Assembly (NCBI GenBank): GCA_018819005.1
Contig: JAHJQU010000507.1
Span: 1 to 5,354 of the forward strand
Direction: 5' to 3'
Source: Pseudomonadota bacterium
GTDB taxonomy: Bacteria; Desulfobacterota; Desulfobacteria; Desulfobacterales; RPRI01
Length of the DNA stretch: 5,354 nucleotides
Shown: positions 1 to 5,354 of the stretch, one piece after another
How positions within the stretch are numbered: the first letter of the stretch is position 1
How the letters are laid out: each line of letters opens with the position of its first letter
Notes under the pieces: generated by a model
The model's input: only the letters and a program-made list of their open reading frames with translations
Database searches by the model: none
Told to the model about the DNA's origin: nothing
Program-made: the position numbers and the translations under genes

Positions 1-1
1 A

Positions 2-2128
2 ATCGTTAAGCGTTGTGCCGACGAGAGTAAAAAGACAGGCCTGATATGGCATACCCAGGGATCGGGCAAGACCTTTACAATGATAACGGCGGCGCAGCAG
101 ATTCTATCAAAAAAGGATGTCTTCGGGAAGGCGACGGTTATCCTGATGATCGACCGCAACGAACTGGAAGGCCAGCTTTCCGGCTGGGTGGAGCGGATAC
201 TTGGCGAGATGCAGGCCCATGATATCAGCATAGAAAAAGCCACCAGCAAGGTTCGCCTGCGGCAACTCCTCAAGGCGGACTTCAGAGGACTGATTGTTTC
301 CATGATCCACAAGTTTGACGGGATTTCAAAGAATATCTGCCCCCGCTCCAATGTTTTCGTTATGCTGGATGAAGCGCACAGATCGGTCGGAGGAGACTTG
401 GGCAACTACCTTGTTGCCGCCCTTCCGCAGGCAACTCTTATCGGATTCACGGGAACGCCCATCGACAAAACGGCCTACGGCAAGGGAACCTTCAAAATCT
501 TCGGAAAAGAAGACGACAAGGGTTATCTCGATAAATATTCCATTTCGGAATCTATCGAGGACGGCACGACACTTCCTCTCAACTATATGCTGGCCCCCAA
601 CGAAATTCGTGTACCCCGGGAAGAGCTTGAAAGGGAATTTCTTGACCTTGTTGAGGCCGAAGGTGTCAGCGATGTCGATGAACTGAATAAGATACTCGAT
701 CGGGCGGTAAAGCTCAAAACATTTCTCAAGTCGGCGGATCGTGTGGAGAAGGTGGCGGCCTTCATTGCCCGGCACTTTCGCGAGAATGTCGAGCCTCTCG
801 GTTATAAAGCATTTGTAGTCGGCGTGGATCGTGAAGCCTGCGCCCTTTATAAGGAGGCTCTCGATAAACTCCTGCCGCCGGAATGGTTAACGTCTATTTA
901 TACGGCTGCCCAAAACGACAGTGAAAAACATCCTCTTGTCCATAAATACCAGCAGACTGCTGAAGAGGAAAAGAAGGCAAGAAAACTGTTTCCGAAGCCC
1001 AGTGCCTTGCCGAAGGTTTTCATTGTCACGGATAAACTTCTCACGGGTTTTGATGCCCCTGTTCTTTATTGCATGTATCTGGACAAACCCATGCGCGACC
1101 ACGTTCTTCTTCAGGCAATCGCCCGTGTCAACCGGCCCTATGAAGAAGAAGGAGACATCAAGAAACCATGCGGTCTGGTGATTGATTTCGTAGGTATCTT
1201 TGAGAAACTGGAAAAAGCTCTTGCATTCGATTCCGATGTCGTCAGCGGTGTGATCAAAAATATTGATGTCCTGCTGGCGCGCTTCATGGAATTGATGACG
1301 GGACAGGCCCGGCCATACATAGAACTTACCCGCGGCAAAGTAGATGACAAGATGGTTGAAAGTGCCATAGACGCCTTTATAGACCAGGGCAAAAGAGAGG
1401 AATTTTATAAGCTTTTCAAAGAACTGGAAACACTTTACGAGATACTGTCTCCCTCTCCAGATCTTCGGGATTACGTTGAAGACTTCGGCCTCCTCTCGCT
1501 CCTCTACCAGATCGTCCGCAATGCCTTCCGAAAAAAAACAGGATTCTATGGCGACATCGCCAAAAAGACGGAACAATTAGTCAGTGAGAAAGTCAAAACT
1601 TATGGTCTGGAAACCACGACACCGGCAATCAAGATTGATGAAACGACCCTGAAGGCGCTGAAAGACAGCAAGGTATCGACTAATATAAAAGTTATCAATC
1701 TTATCAACAGCATAATCAAAACGGCAACTACTGAAGGTGTTGAGAGTCCGTATCTGAAACCTATTGGTGAAAGGGCGGAAGCCATTCAGGAGGCCTTCGA
1801 TGACCGGCAAATAACATCTCTTGAAGCGATTAAAAAAGCAGAGGCGCTGGTCAAAGAGGTTCTCGAAGCCAGAAGACGGCAGGAGGAAACAGGTTTTGAC
1901 ATCAACACATTCACGATTTACTGGTTGCTCAAACAGGAAAACGTAAAATGGCATGAAAGTCTCGCGCCGATTGTCAATAACGCATTTCTCCGCTTCCCGA
2001 ATTTCAAGGACAACATTGCGGAACTGAGGCAGCTCAAGGCGGAACTATACAAGTTGATGCTTCCTGTTGTCGGTAAGGATTTGATGCTGGGCATTGTTGA
2101 GAAACTCCTGAGGCTGGATCGCAAATGA
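2..2128 (+). CDS. hsdR: Type I restriction enzyme subunit R (HsdR), 5'-truncated
   Basis: HsdR is the ATP-dependent DNA translocase and endonuclease subunit of a type I restriction-modification complex; with HsdM and HsdS it cuts unmodified foreign DNA in the cytoplasm. The reading frame is open from base 2, so the first ATG inside (position 80) is internal, not the start. Superfamily 2 helicase motifs appear in order: Walker A HTQGSGKT (GSGKT at 59-73), motif Ia-like LMIDRNELEGQL, DEAH box (368-379), TGTP motif III (449-460), LLTGFDAP (1037-1060) and motif VI QAIARVNRPY (1112-1141). A long helical C-terminal region follows, as in HsdR proteins with a DUF3387-like C-terminus. About 708 residues are present; family members are roughly 1000, so some 300 N-terminal residues, including the PD-(D/E)xK nuclease, lie outside. 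No internal stop or missing motor motif is seen. The stop codon overlaps the next gene's start (ATGA). Identification is firm; subtype is not determined. Confidence 0.97.
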   Translation: MVKRCADESKKTGLIWHTQGSGKTFTMITAAQQILSKKDVFGKATVILMIDRNELEGQLSGWVERILGEMQAHDISIEKATSKVRLRQLLKADFRGLIVSMIHKFDGISKNICPRSNVFVMLDEAHRSVGGDLGNYLVAALPQATLIGFTGTPIDKTAYGKGTFKIFGKEDDKGYLDKYSISESIEDGTTLPLNYMLAPNEIRVPREELEREFLDLVEAEGVSDVDELNKILDRAVKLKTFLKSADRVEKVAAFIARHFRENVEPLGYKAFVVGVDREACALYKEALDKLLPPEWLTSIYTAAQNDSEKHPLVHKYQQTAEEEKKARKLFPKPSALPKVFIVTDKLLTGFDAPVLYCMYLDKPMRDHVLLQAIARVNRPYEEEGDIKKPCGLVIDFVGIFEKLEKALAFDSDVVSGVIKNIDVLLARFMELMTGQARPYIELTRGKVDDKMVESAIDAFIDQGKREEFYKLFKELETLYEILSPSPDLRDYVEDFGLLSLLYQIVRNAFRKKTGFYGDIAKKTEQLVSEKVKTYGLETTTPAIKIDETTLKALKDSKVSTNIKVINLINSIIKTATTEGVESPYLKPIGERAEAIQEAFDDRQITSLEAIKKAEALVKEVLEARRRQEETGFDINTFTIYWLLKQENVKWHESLAPIVNNAFLRFPNFKDNIAELRQLKAELYKLMLPVVGKDLMLGIVEKLLRLDRK

Positions 2129-2469
2129 GTAAACCTTTTGAAATAAAAGGTAAAAACCTGAACGCCAAAGAGCAGTTTAAATCTGAAATTGCCCGCTGGG
2201 CCGCAGTAATGAAGGTTAAACCAATACAGATTTGTGTTCAGCGGATGACCAAAAAATGGGCCTCCTGCTCAAGCAAAGGACGGGTCTGTTTCAGTGCCGA
2301 TCTTCTGCAGGAATCGGAAACATTCCAAAAATATGTCATTGTCCATGAACTCCTCCACCTCCAGGTTCCTAACCACGGCAAACTCTTCAAGAGCCTGATG
2401 AGCGCCTATCTGCCCGGCTGGGAAGCGACATTAGAGAGACGGAACGGGGGTGTGATAAGAAGCCTATGA
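2125..2469 (+). CDS. YgjP/DUF45-type (M48-like) zinc metallopeptidase-like protein
   Basis: A 114-residue soluble protein with no signal peptide or membrane segment. Residues 74-78 read HELLH, a zinc-binding HExxH motif with Glu75 as the expected catalytic base. His84 in the following VPNHGK segment is the likely third ligand (HExxH-x5-H). Upstream, WASCSSKGRVCFSADLL matches the conserved WGSCSSKG-like block of the YgjP/DUF45 family, often annotated as M48 family metallopeptidase. It is shorter than stand-alone YgjP proteins (about 165-240 residues) and looks like a minimal catalytic core. The ATG shares four bases with the hsdR stop, and only a weak, distant GAGG (2110-2113) precedes it, so translational coupling to hsdR is likely. 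Small genes of this family are often found beside hsdR (established by repeated genomic co-occurrence, from memory). Its substrate is unknown; a role in trimming or turning over restriction subunits would be conjecture. Confidence 0.88.
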   Translation: MSKPFEIKGKNLNAKEQFKSEIARWAAVMKVKPIQICVQRMTKKWASCSSKGRVCFSADLLQESETFQKYVIVHELLHLQVPNHGKLFKSLMSAYLPGWEATLERRNGGVIRSL

Positions 2470-2501
2470 ACCTGGGGAATTCTTGGGACATAATGCGATT
2501 T

Positions 2502-2533
2502 CTTCGAAACGAAGGGTATGGGGTTCTCATACC
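2502..2533 (+). promoter_or_regulatory. Two adjacent hairpins directly upstream of the RBS
   Basis: In the 75-bp spacer, CTTCG (2502-2506) pairs with CGAAG (2510-2514) around an AAA loop, and two G-U pairs could extend the stem only by competing with the next hairpin. Immediately after, GGTATG (2515-2520) pairs perfectly with CATACC (2528-2533) around a 7-base loop. The second stem ends one base before the ribosome binding site begins. There is no U-run, so neither looks like an intrinsic terminator. The second stem sequesters an alternative in-frame ATG at 2518. It could tune translation of the downstream ATPase-nuclease gene or stabilise its mRNA. The pairing is seen directly; the regulatory role is inference, and stems this short can arise by chance. 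Confidence 0.35.
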
Positions 2534-2541
2534 AAAGGAGG
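2534..2541 (+). promoter_or_regulatory. Strong Shine-Dalgarno site that sets the start of the ATPase gene
   Basis: AAAGGAGG is close to a perfect anti-16S match and lies 3 bases before the ATG at 2545 (4 bases if the core is taken as AGGAG). This favours 2545 over the in-frame ATG at 2518, which would add only nine residues (MGFSYQRRN) encoded across the hairpin and the ribosome binding site itself. The spacing is slightly short but functional in many bacteria. Confidence 0.8.
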
Positions 2542-2544
2542 AAT

Positions 2545-5169
2545 ATGAGTATTCTTCAAGAGATTTTGGGTTGGACCCGGGGCTTGCCTGCCTGGCAAAG
2601 CGATGCGATTGCGCGCTTGTTTGCAAAACAAAACCTCGGCGCAGAGGACATTGATGATCTCTTTGCGCTTCTCAAAGCAGAGCATGGCATTCCTGATCCC
2701 AAGGGACGCAAGGCCAATAAGCTAAGCGCCAATCAGATCCCTGCTCCTTCGCAGCTCGACATACATGTTGAGCTCATTGGCATCAAGAATCTTCAGCATG
2801 TGAATGCCATCGCCGACAACCAGAAACTGACTTTTGCACCGAAGGGACTGACTGTCATCTATGGTGATAACGCCACAGGAAAGTCGGGCTATTCTCGGGT
2901 TATGAAGCGAGCCTGCCGCGCCCGTGACCAGAATGAGCCGATTCATCCCAATGCAAATCTGCCAACTGCGCAAGCAGGAAAAGCAAAAGCAATCTTTGAG
3001 ATTATTGTCAATGGAGAGGTCAGGGAAGAGCAGTGGGTTAGTGGTGCGCCAGCTCCCGAAGCTCTATCGGCGATTGCGATTTTCGACCATCGATGCGCTA
3101 GGGCGTATCTCGATTCCGAGAATGACTTTGCCTACGTGCCTTATGGTCTCGATATCTTCGAGGGGATAGCTAACGTCTGTCGTCAACTCAAAACGAAGAT
3201 AGACCAAGAACATGCCCAGTGTTCTCCCGATCTAACCGCATTTGCCGACCTGCAAGGAGTCAGTGTTGTTGGGAAGCTCATTGAGAAGCTCTCGGCTAAG
3301 ACTGACACGAAGCAGGTTGAAGCCTTAGCCTCTGTTACCCCGGAAGAAATTGTTCAGCGGGATACGCTGGATAAAAGCCTCAAAGAGGGCAACCCAAAGG
3401 AGAAAGCGAATCAGTTGCGTCTGAGAAACCGGCGCATTGCCCGTATTGCACAGAATGCCATTGATAAGCTGGCCAGTATTGATCAGGACAAGTTGACCCA
3501 ACTTGAGGGGCTTGATCAGAGCTTCCGCACCGCCCAAGCGGCCGCGACAACTGCAGCCCAAAAGTTGAAGGATGATAGCAAAATGCTCCCTGGAACAGGC
3601 GGGGAGGCATGGCGTGAACTGTTTAAAGCTGCCCGCAAATTCTCTGAAGAAGCGTACCCTGGGAAACCGTTCCCGCATATAGAGGAAGGGGCACAGTGTC
3701 CACTTTGCCAGCAATCCCTTGAAGAAGGTGCCTTGCGCCTCCAACAATTTGAGGAGTTTGTTGAACAAGAAACTGAGAAAACAGCTCAAGCAAAACGCAA
3801 GGATTTGACCAATGCTTATAACGTCTTCGTTGCGCTCGACATGTCACTGGGGCTTGATGATGAAACCTTTGCCGAGATTTCCACCTATGACAAAACACTC
3901 GCACAGGAAAGCCGGGCTTTTGAGCAGGCATTAGCTGATCGCTTTATAAAAATGAAGACCGCTTTCGCCTCTCATATGTGGGCAGATGTTGCAAATGCAC
4001 CAACAAGTCCGGCAGACAACCTTAAAGCCTTAGCGGACAAGCTCAACCAAGAAGCGGAGACAATGGAGAAAGCTGCCGACGAAGTTGCACGTAAGGCTTT
4101 ACAATTGCAGTTCAACGAGCTCGATGCAAGGATTCAGCTTTCGAAAAGAAAAAAGTCTGTTCTGGGTGCAATCGAAAAAATGAACAGACAGGCAAAACTT
4201 GCAGCATGTCTGTCAGAACTGAGAACCAGACCTATCTCGGATAAAGCGAGTGAAGTAACGGAAAAGGTGGTTTCGAAAAAGCTGGCTAACGCGCTCAACG
4301 CTGAATTCAAAAACTTGGGTGTTGGCAATCTGCAGGTTTCCCTGCAGAGCCGGGTGGACAAGGGTAAAGCATTGCACAAGCTCAAGCTTAATCTTCCTCA
4401 GTCTATTAGTCCCAGCAATATCCTGAGTGAAGGCGAACAACGCGTCATAGCTATCGGCTCATTCCTGGCCGAGGTTGCAGTCAATGGTGGATCAGGCGGC
4501 GTAGTTTTCGATGATCCAGTGTCTTCCCTGGATCATCGGTACCGGGAGCGTGTGGCCAGACGATTGGCGCAAGAAGCTGCAAAGCGCCAAGTTATCATCT
4601 TTACTCACGATGTCTACTTCCTTTGCATCTTGATCGAAGAGGCAATAAATACCGGAGTTCCGGTTGCGACTCAGAGTCTGGTAAGACGCCCTCAGGGCTT
4701 TGGTGTGGCTGAATCGGACCTTCCCTTTGAAGGAATGAATACCTCGGCGCGGGTAAAGTTCTTAAGGGTGCAGCATCAGAAAATCGCCAAACTCTGTAAG
4801 GAGGGCGATGAGCCAGAATACCGCAAGCGGACTATAGATACTTATCGGTTGTTACGTGATGCATGGGAAAGAGCCGTAGAAGAAGTATTGTTGCGAAAGG
4901 TTGTGTTGCGTTTTCGCAAAGGAATTCAGACTCAGTTGCTCAAAGAAGTGATGGTCGAAGATGCGGACTATACCCAAGTGTACCAAGGCATGAGCAGGTG
5001 TTCAAATTACACCCACGATAAGGCGCTCATGGGCGGCGTTGCCGTGCCCGATCCTGATGATCTACTGGCAGATATTAATATCCTGGAAGGTTGGCGGGAG
5101 CATGTGGAAAAGCGCAGCAAAGAAGTTGCCAAAGTCAGGAAACAGCCTGTTATGGCAACCGCGTCATGA
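2545..5169 (+). CDS. RloC/PrrC-like ABC ATPase with C-terminal HEPN-type RNase domain (candidate anticodon nuclease)
   Basis: An 874-residue cytoplasmic protein of the AAA_13/RloC-PrrC kind. Domains in order: an N-terminal helical module (about 1-70, LPAWQSDAIARLF then DIDDLFALLK); an ABC ATPase N-lobe with Walker A GDNATGKS (107-114) and a conserved-looking IFDHRCARAY block (179-188); helical arms rich in Lys, Glu, Ala and Gln (about 210-600) with CPLC (385-388) near their middle, resembling a Rad50/RloC zinc hook; ABC signature LSEGEQ (627-632); Walker B VVFDD (653-657), with Asp in place of the usual Glu, a form I recall as typical of PrrC/RloC; D-loop SSLD (660-663); switch His688 (FTHD). 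The C-terminal about 180 residues contain R771xxxE775 and R818-x5-H824, which fit both the Arg-Glu-His triad known in PrrC and the HEPN R-x4-6-H motif. PrrC and RloC cleave or excise at the tRNA wobble position and act when restriction is inhibited or DNA is damaged; linkage to hsdR here supports the same role. tRNase activity is inferred; another HEPN RNA target is possible. The start at 2545 follows AAAGGAGG. Confidence 0.85.
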   Translation: MSILQEILGWTRGLPAWQSDAIARLFAKQNLGAEDIDDLFALLKAEHGIPDPKGRKANKLSANQIPAPSQLDIHVELIGIKNLQHVNAIADNQKLTFAPKGLTVIYGDNATGKSGYSRVMKRACRARDQNEPIHPNANLPTAQAGKAKAIFEIIVNGEVREEQWVSGAPAPEALSAIAIFDHRCARAYLDSENDFAYVPYGLDIFEGIANVCRQLKTKIDQEHAQCSPDLTAFADLQGVSVVGKLIEKLSAKTDTKQVEALASVTPEEIVQRDTLDKSLKEGNPKEKANQLRLRNRRIARIAQNAIDKLASIDQDKLTQLEGLDQSFRTAQAAATTAAQKLKDDSKMLPGTGGEAWRELFKAARKFSEEAYPGKPFPHIEEGAQCPLCQQSLEEGALRLQQFEEFVEQETEKTAQAKRKDLTNAYNVFVALDMSLGLDDETFAEISTYDKTLAQESRAFEQALADRFIKMKTAFASHMWADVANAPTSPADNLKALADKLNQEAETMEKAADEVARKALQLQFNELDARIQLSKRKKSVLGAIEKMNRQAKLAACLSELRTRPISDKASEVTEKVVSKKLANALNAEFKNLGVGNLQVSLQSRVDKGKALHKLKLNLPQSISPSNILSEGEQRVIAIGSFLAEVAVNGGSGGVVFDDPVSSLDHRYRERVARRLAQEAAKRQVIIFTHDVYFLCILIEEAINTGVPVATQSLVRRPQGFGVAESDLPFEGMNTSARVKFLRVQHQKIAKLCKEGDEPEYRKRTIDTYRLLRDAWERAVEEVLLRKVVLRFRKGIQTQLLKEVMVEDADYTQVYQGMSRCSNYTHDKALMGGVAVPDPDDLLADINILEGWREHVEKRSKEVAKVRKQPVMATAS

Positions 5170-5202
5170 TTTTAGGGTAGTCTGGGTGCACAAACTAATA
5201 GA

Positions 5203-5207
5203 TGAGG
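5203..5207 (+). promoter_or_regulatory. Ribosome binding site of the sbcD remnant
   Basis: TGAGG lies six bases upstream of the ATG at 5214, good spacing for a Shine-Dalgarno site. It supports 5214 as the original sbcD start. The 44-bp gap after the ATPase gene shows no hairpin-plus-U-run terminator, so read-through from upstream is plausible. Confidence 0.55.
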
Positions 5208-5213
5208 AAAAAT

Positions 5214-5354
5214 ATGAAGCTTCTCCACACCTCAGACTGGCACCTTGGCCGCGCCTTGTAAGGCTGCAAGCGATATGAAGAATATGAAGCATTCCTGAAC
5301 CGGCTGGCGGCGCTCATCGAGAGCGAAGACATCGCTGTGCTCCTGGTAGAGGAA
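5214..5354 (+). pseudogene. sbcD: sbcD 5' end, interrupted by an early stop (pseudogene or sequence error)
   Basis: SbcD is the metallophosphoesterase nuclease subunit of SbcCD (the bacterial Mre11-Rad50), which processes hairpins and DNA ends. The first 15 codons, MKLLHTSDWHLGRAL, match the SbcD N-terminus, including the metal-binding DxH (Asp8, His10). Codon 16 is TAA (5259-5261) where the family usually has Tyr. Reading past it in the same frame continues as SbcD (KRYEEYEAFLNRLAALIESE, then DIAVLLV), so the frame is kept. Other family positions are off: Cys for Arg in the GRKR block, Arg for Trp after FLN, and EE where LLVAGD is expected at the window edge. The gene continues outside. Either it is decaying or the last about 100 bases contain base-calling errors; the clustering near the end makes the second quite possible. 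A partner sbcC would be expected just downstream. Confidence 0.85.

Noticed and set aside
887..1576. A 229-codon open frame on the - strand inside hsdR
   Set aside because: It lies fully antisense to a region with clear HsdR helicase motifs, and its translation is Phe/Ile-rich without known motifs; it is a shadow frame.
2489..2494. CATAAT, a possible -10 box in the spacer before the ATPase gene
   Set aside because: No -35-like hexamer sits about 17 bases upstream and there is no extended -10 TG; a private promoter cannot be supported.
2518..2544. Upstream in-frame ATG for the ATPase gene, adding nine residues
   Set aside because: The extra residues are encoded by the hairpin and the ribosome binding site itself, and AAAGGAGG points to the ATG at 2545.
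2466..2654. A 62-codon frame whose ATG overlaps the metallopeptidase stop (ATGA), looking translationally coupled
   Set aside because: More than half of it runs out of frame through the ATPase gene, which has its own strong ribosome site at 2534-2541, and the translation has no recognisable family features. At most its first part could act as a short coupling leader.
5170..5213. Possible transcription terminator between the ATPase gene and sbcD
   Set aside because: No inverted repeat followed by a T-run is present in these 44 bases.
5039..5278. A 79-codon + strand frame across the end of the ATPase gene and into sbcD
   Set aside because: It overlaps two recognised genes in another frame, and its translation shows no family features.
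1..5354. Mobile elements, CRISPR repeats, tRNA or rRNA genes, phage attachment sites
   Set aside because: Almost all of the window is protein-coding; I saw no transposase, tandem or regularly spaced repeats, terminal inverted repeats or RNA-gene signatures.

Overview
The window is a piece of a bacterial restriction/defence locus. All genes read on the + strand, and both ends cut through a gene. Base composition is moderate (about 50% GC by eye), Shine-Dalgarno sites are good and genes are tightly packed, so the source is a bacterium. The HsdR, YgjP-type and SbcD sequences look proteobacterial or Thermodesulfobacteriota-like, but taxonomy cannot be fixed from this window.

Layout. (1) From the left edge to 2128 lies the 3' two-thirds of a type I restriction motor/nuclease subunit, HsdR. 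The window enters just before the Walker A motif, so the N-terminal nuclease domain is outside. (2) A short zinc-metallopeptidase-like gene (YgjP/DUF45, HELLH motif) overlaps the hsdR stop by 4 bp (ATGA), implying translational coupling. (3) A 75-bp spacer holds two adjacent small hairpins that end exactly where a strong AAAGGAGG ribosome binding site begins. (4) An 874-codon gene encodes an ABC-type ATPase of the PrrC/RloC (AAA_13-like) kind. It has a Walker A, a central CPLC zinc-hook-like motif between helical arms, an LSEGEQ signature, a Walker B (VVFDDP), a switch His, and a C-terminal domain with a HEPN-type RNase motif (R-x5-H) and an upstream RxxxE. (5) After 44 bp comes the 5' end of sbcD (exonuclease subunit), with a stop at codon 16 and several departures from family-conserved residues up to the window end.

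How the parts could work together. HsdR would cut unmodified invading DNA, with hsdM/hsdS presumably outside the window. The RloC/PrrC-like ATPase-RNase would be a second-line suicide or stasis device, triggered when restriction is inhibited or DNA is broken, as established for PrrC with EcoprrI and proposed for RloC. The small metallopeptidase sits between them and is probably co-translated with hsdR; its role is unknown. This is the part of the window most worth follow-up: a candidate restriction-linked tRNase with an N-terminal module that, from memory, PrrC and RloC lack, and a structured leader before its start codon.
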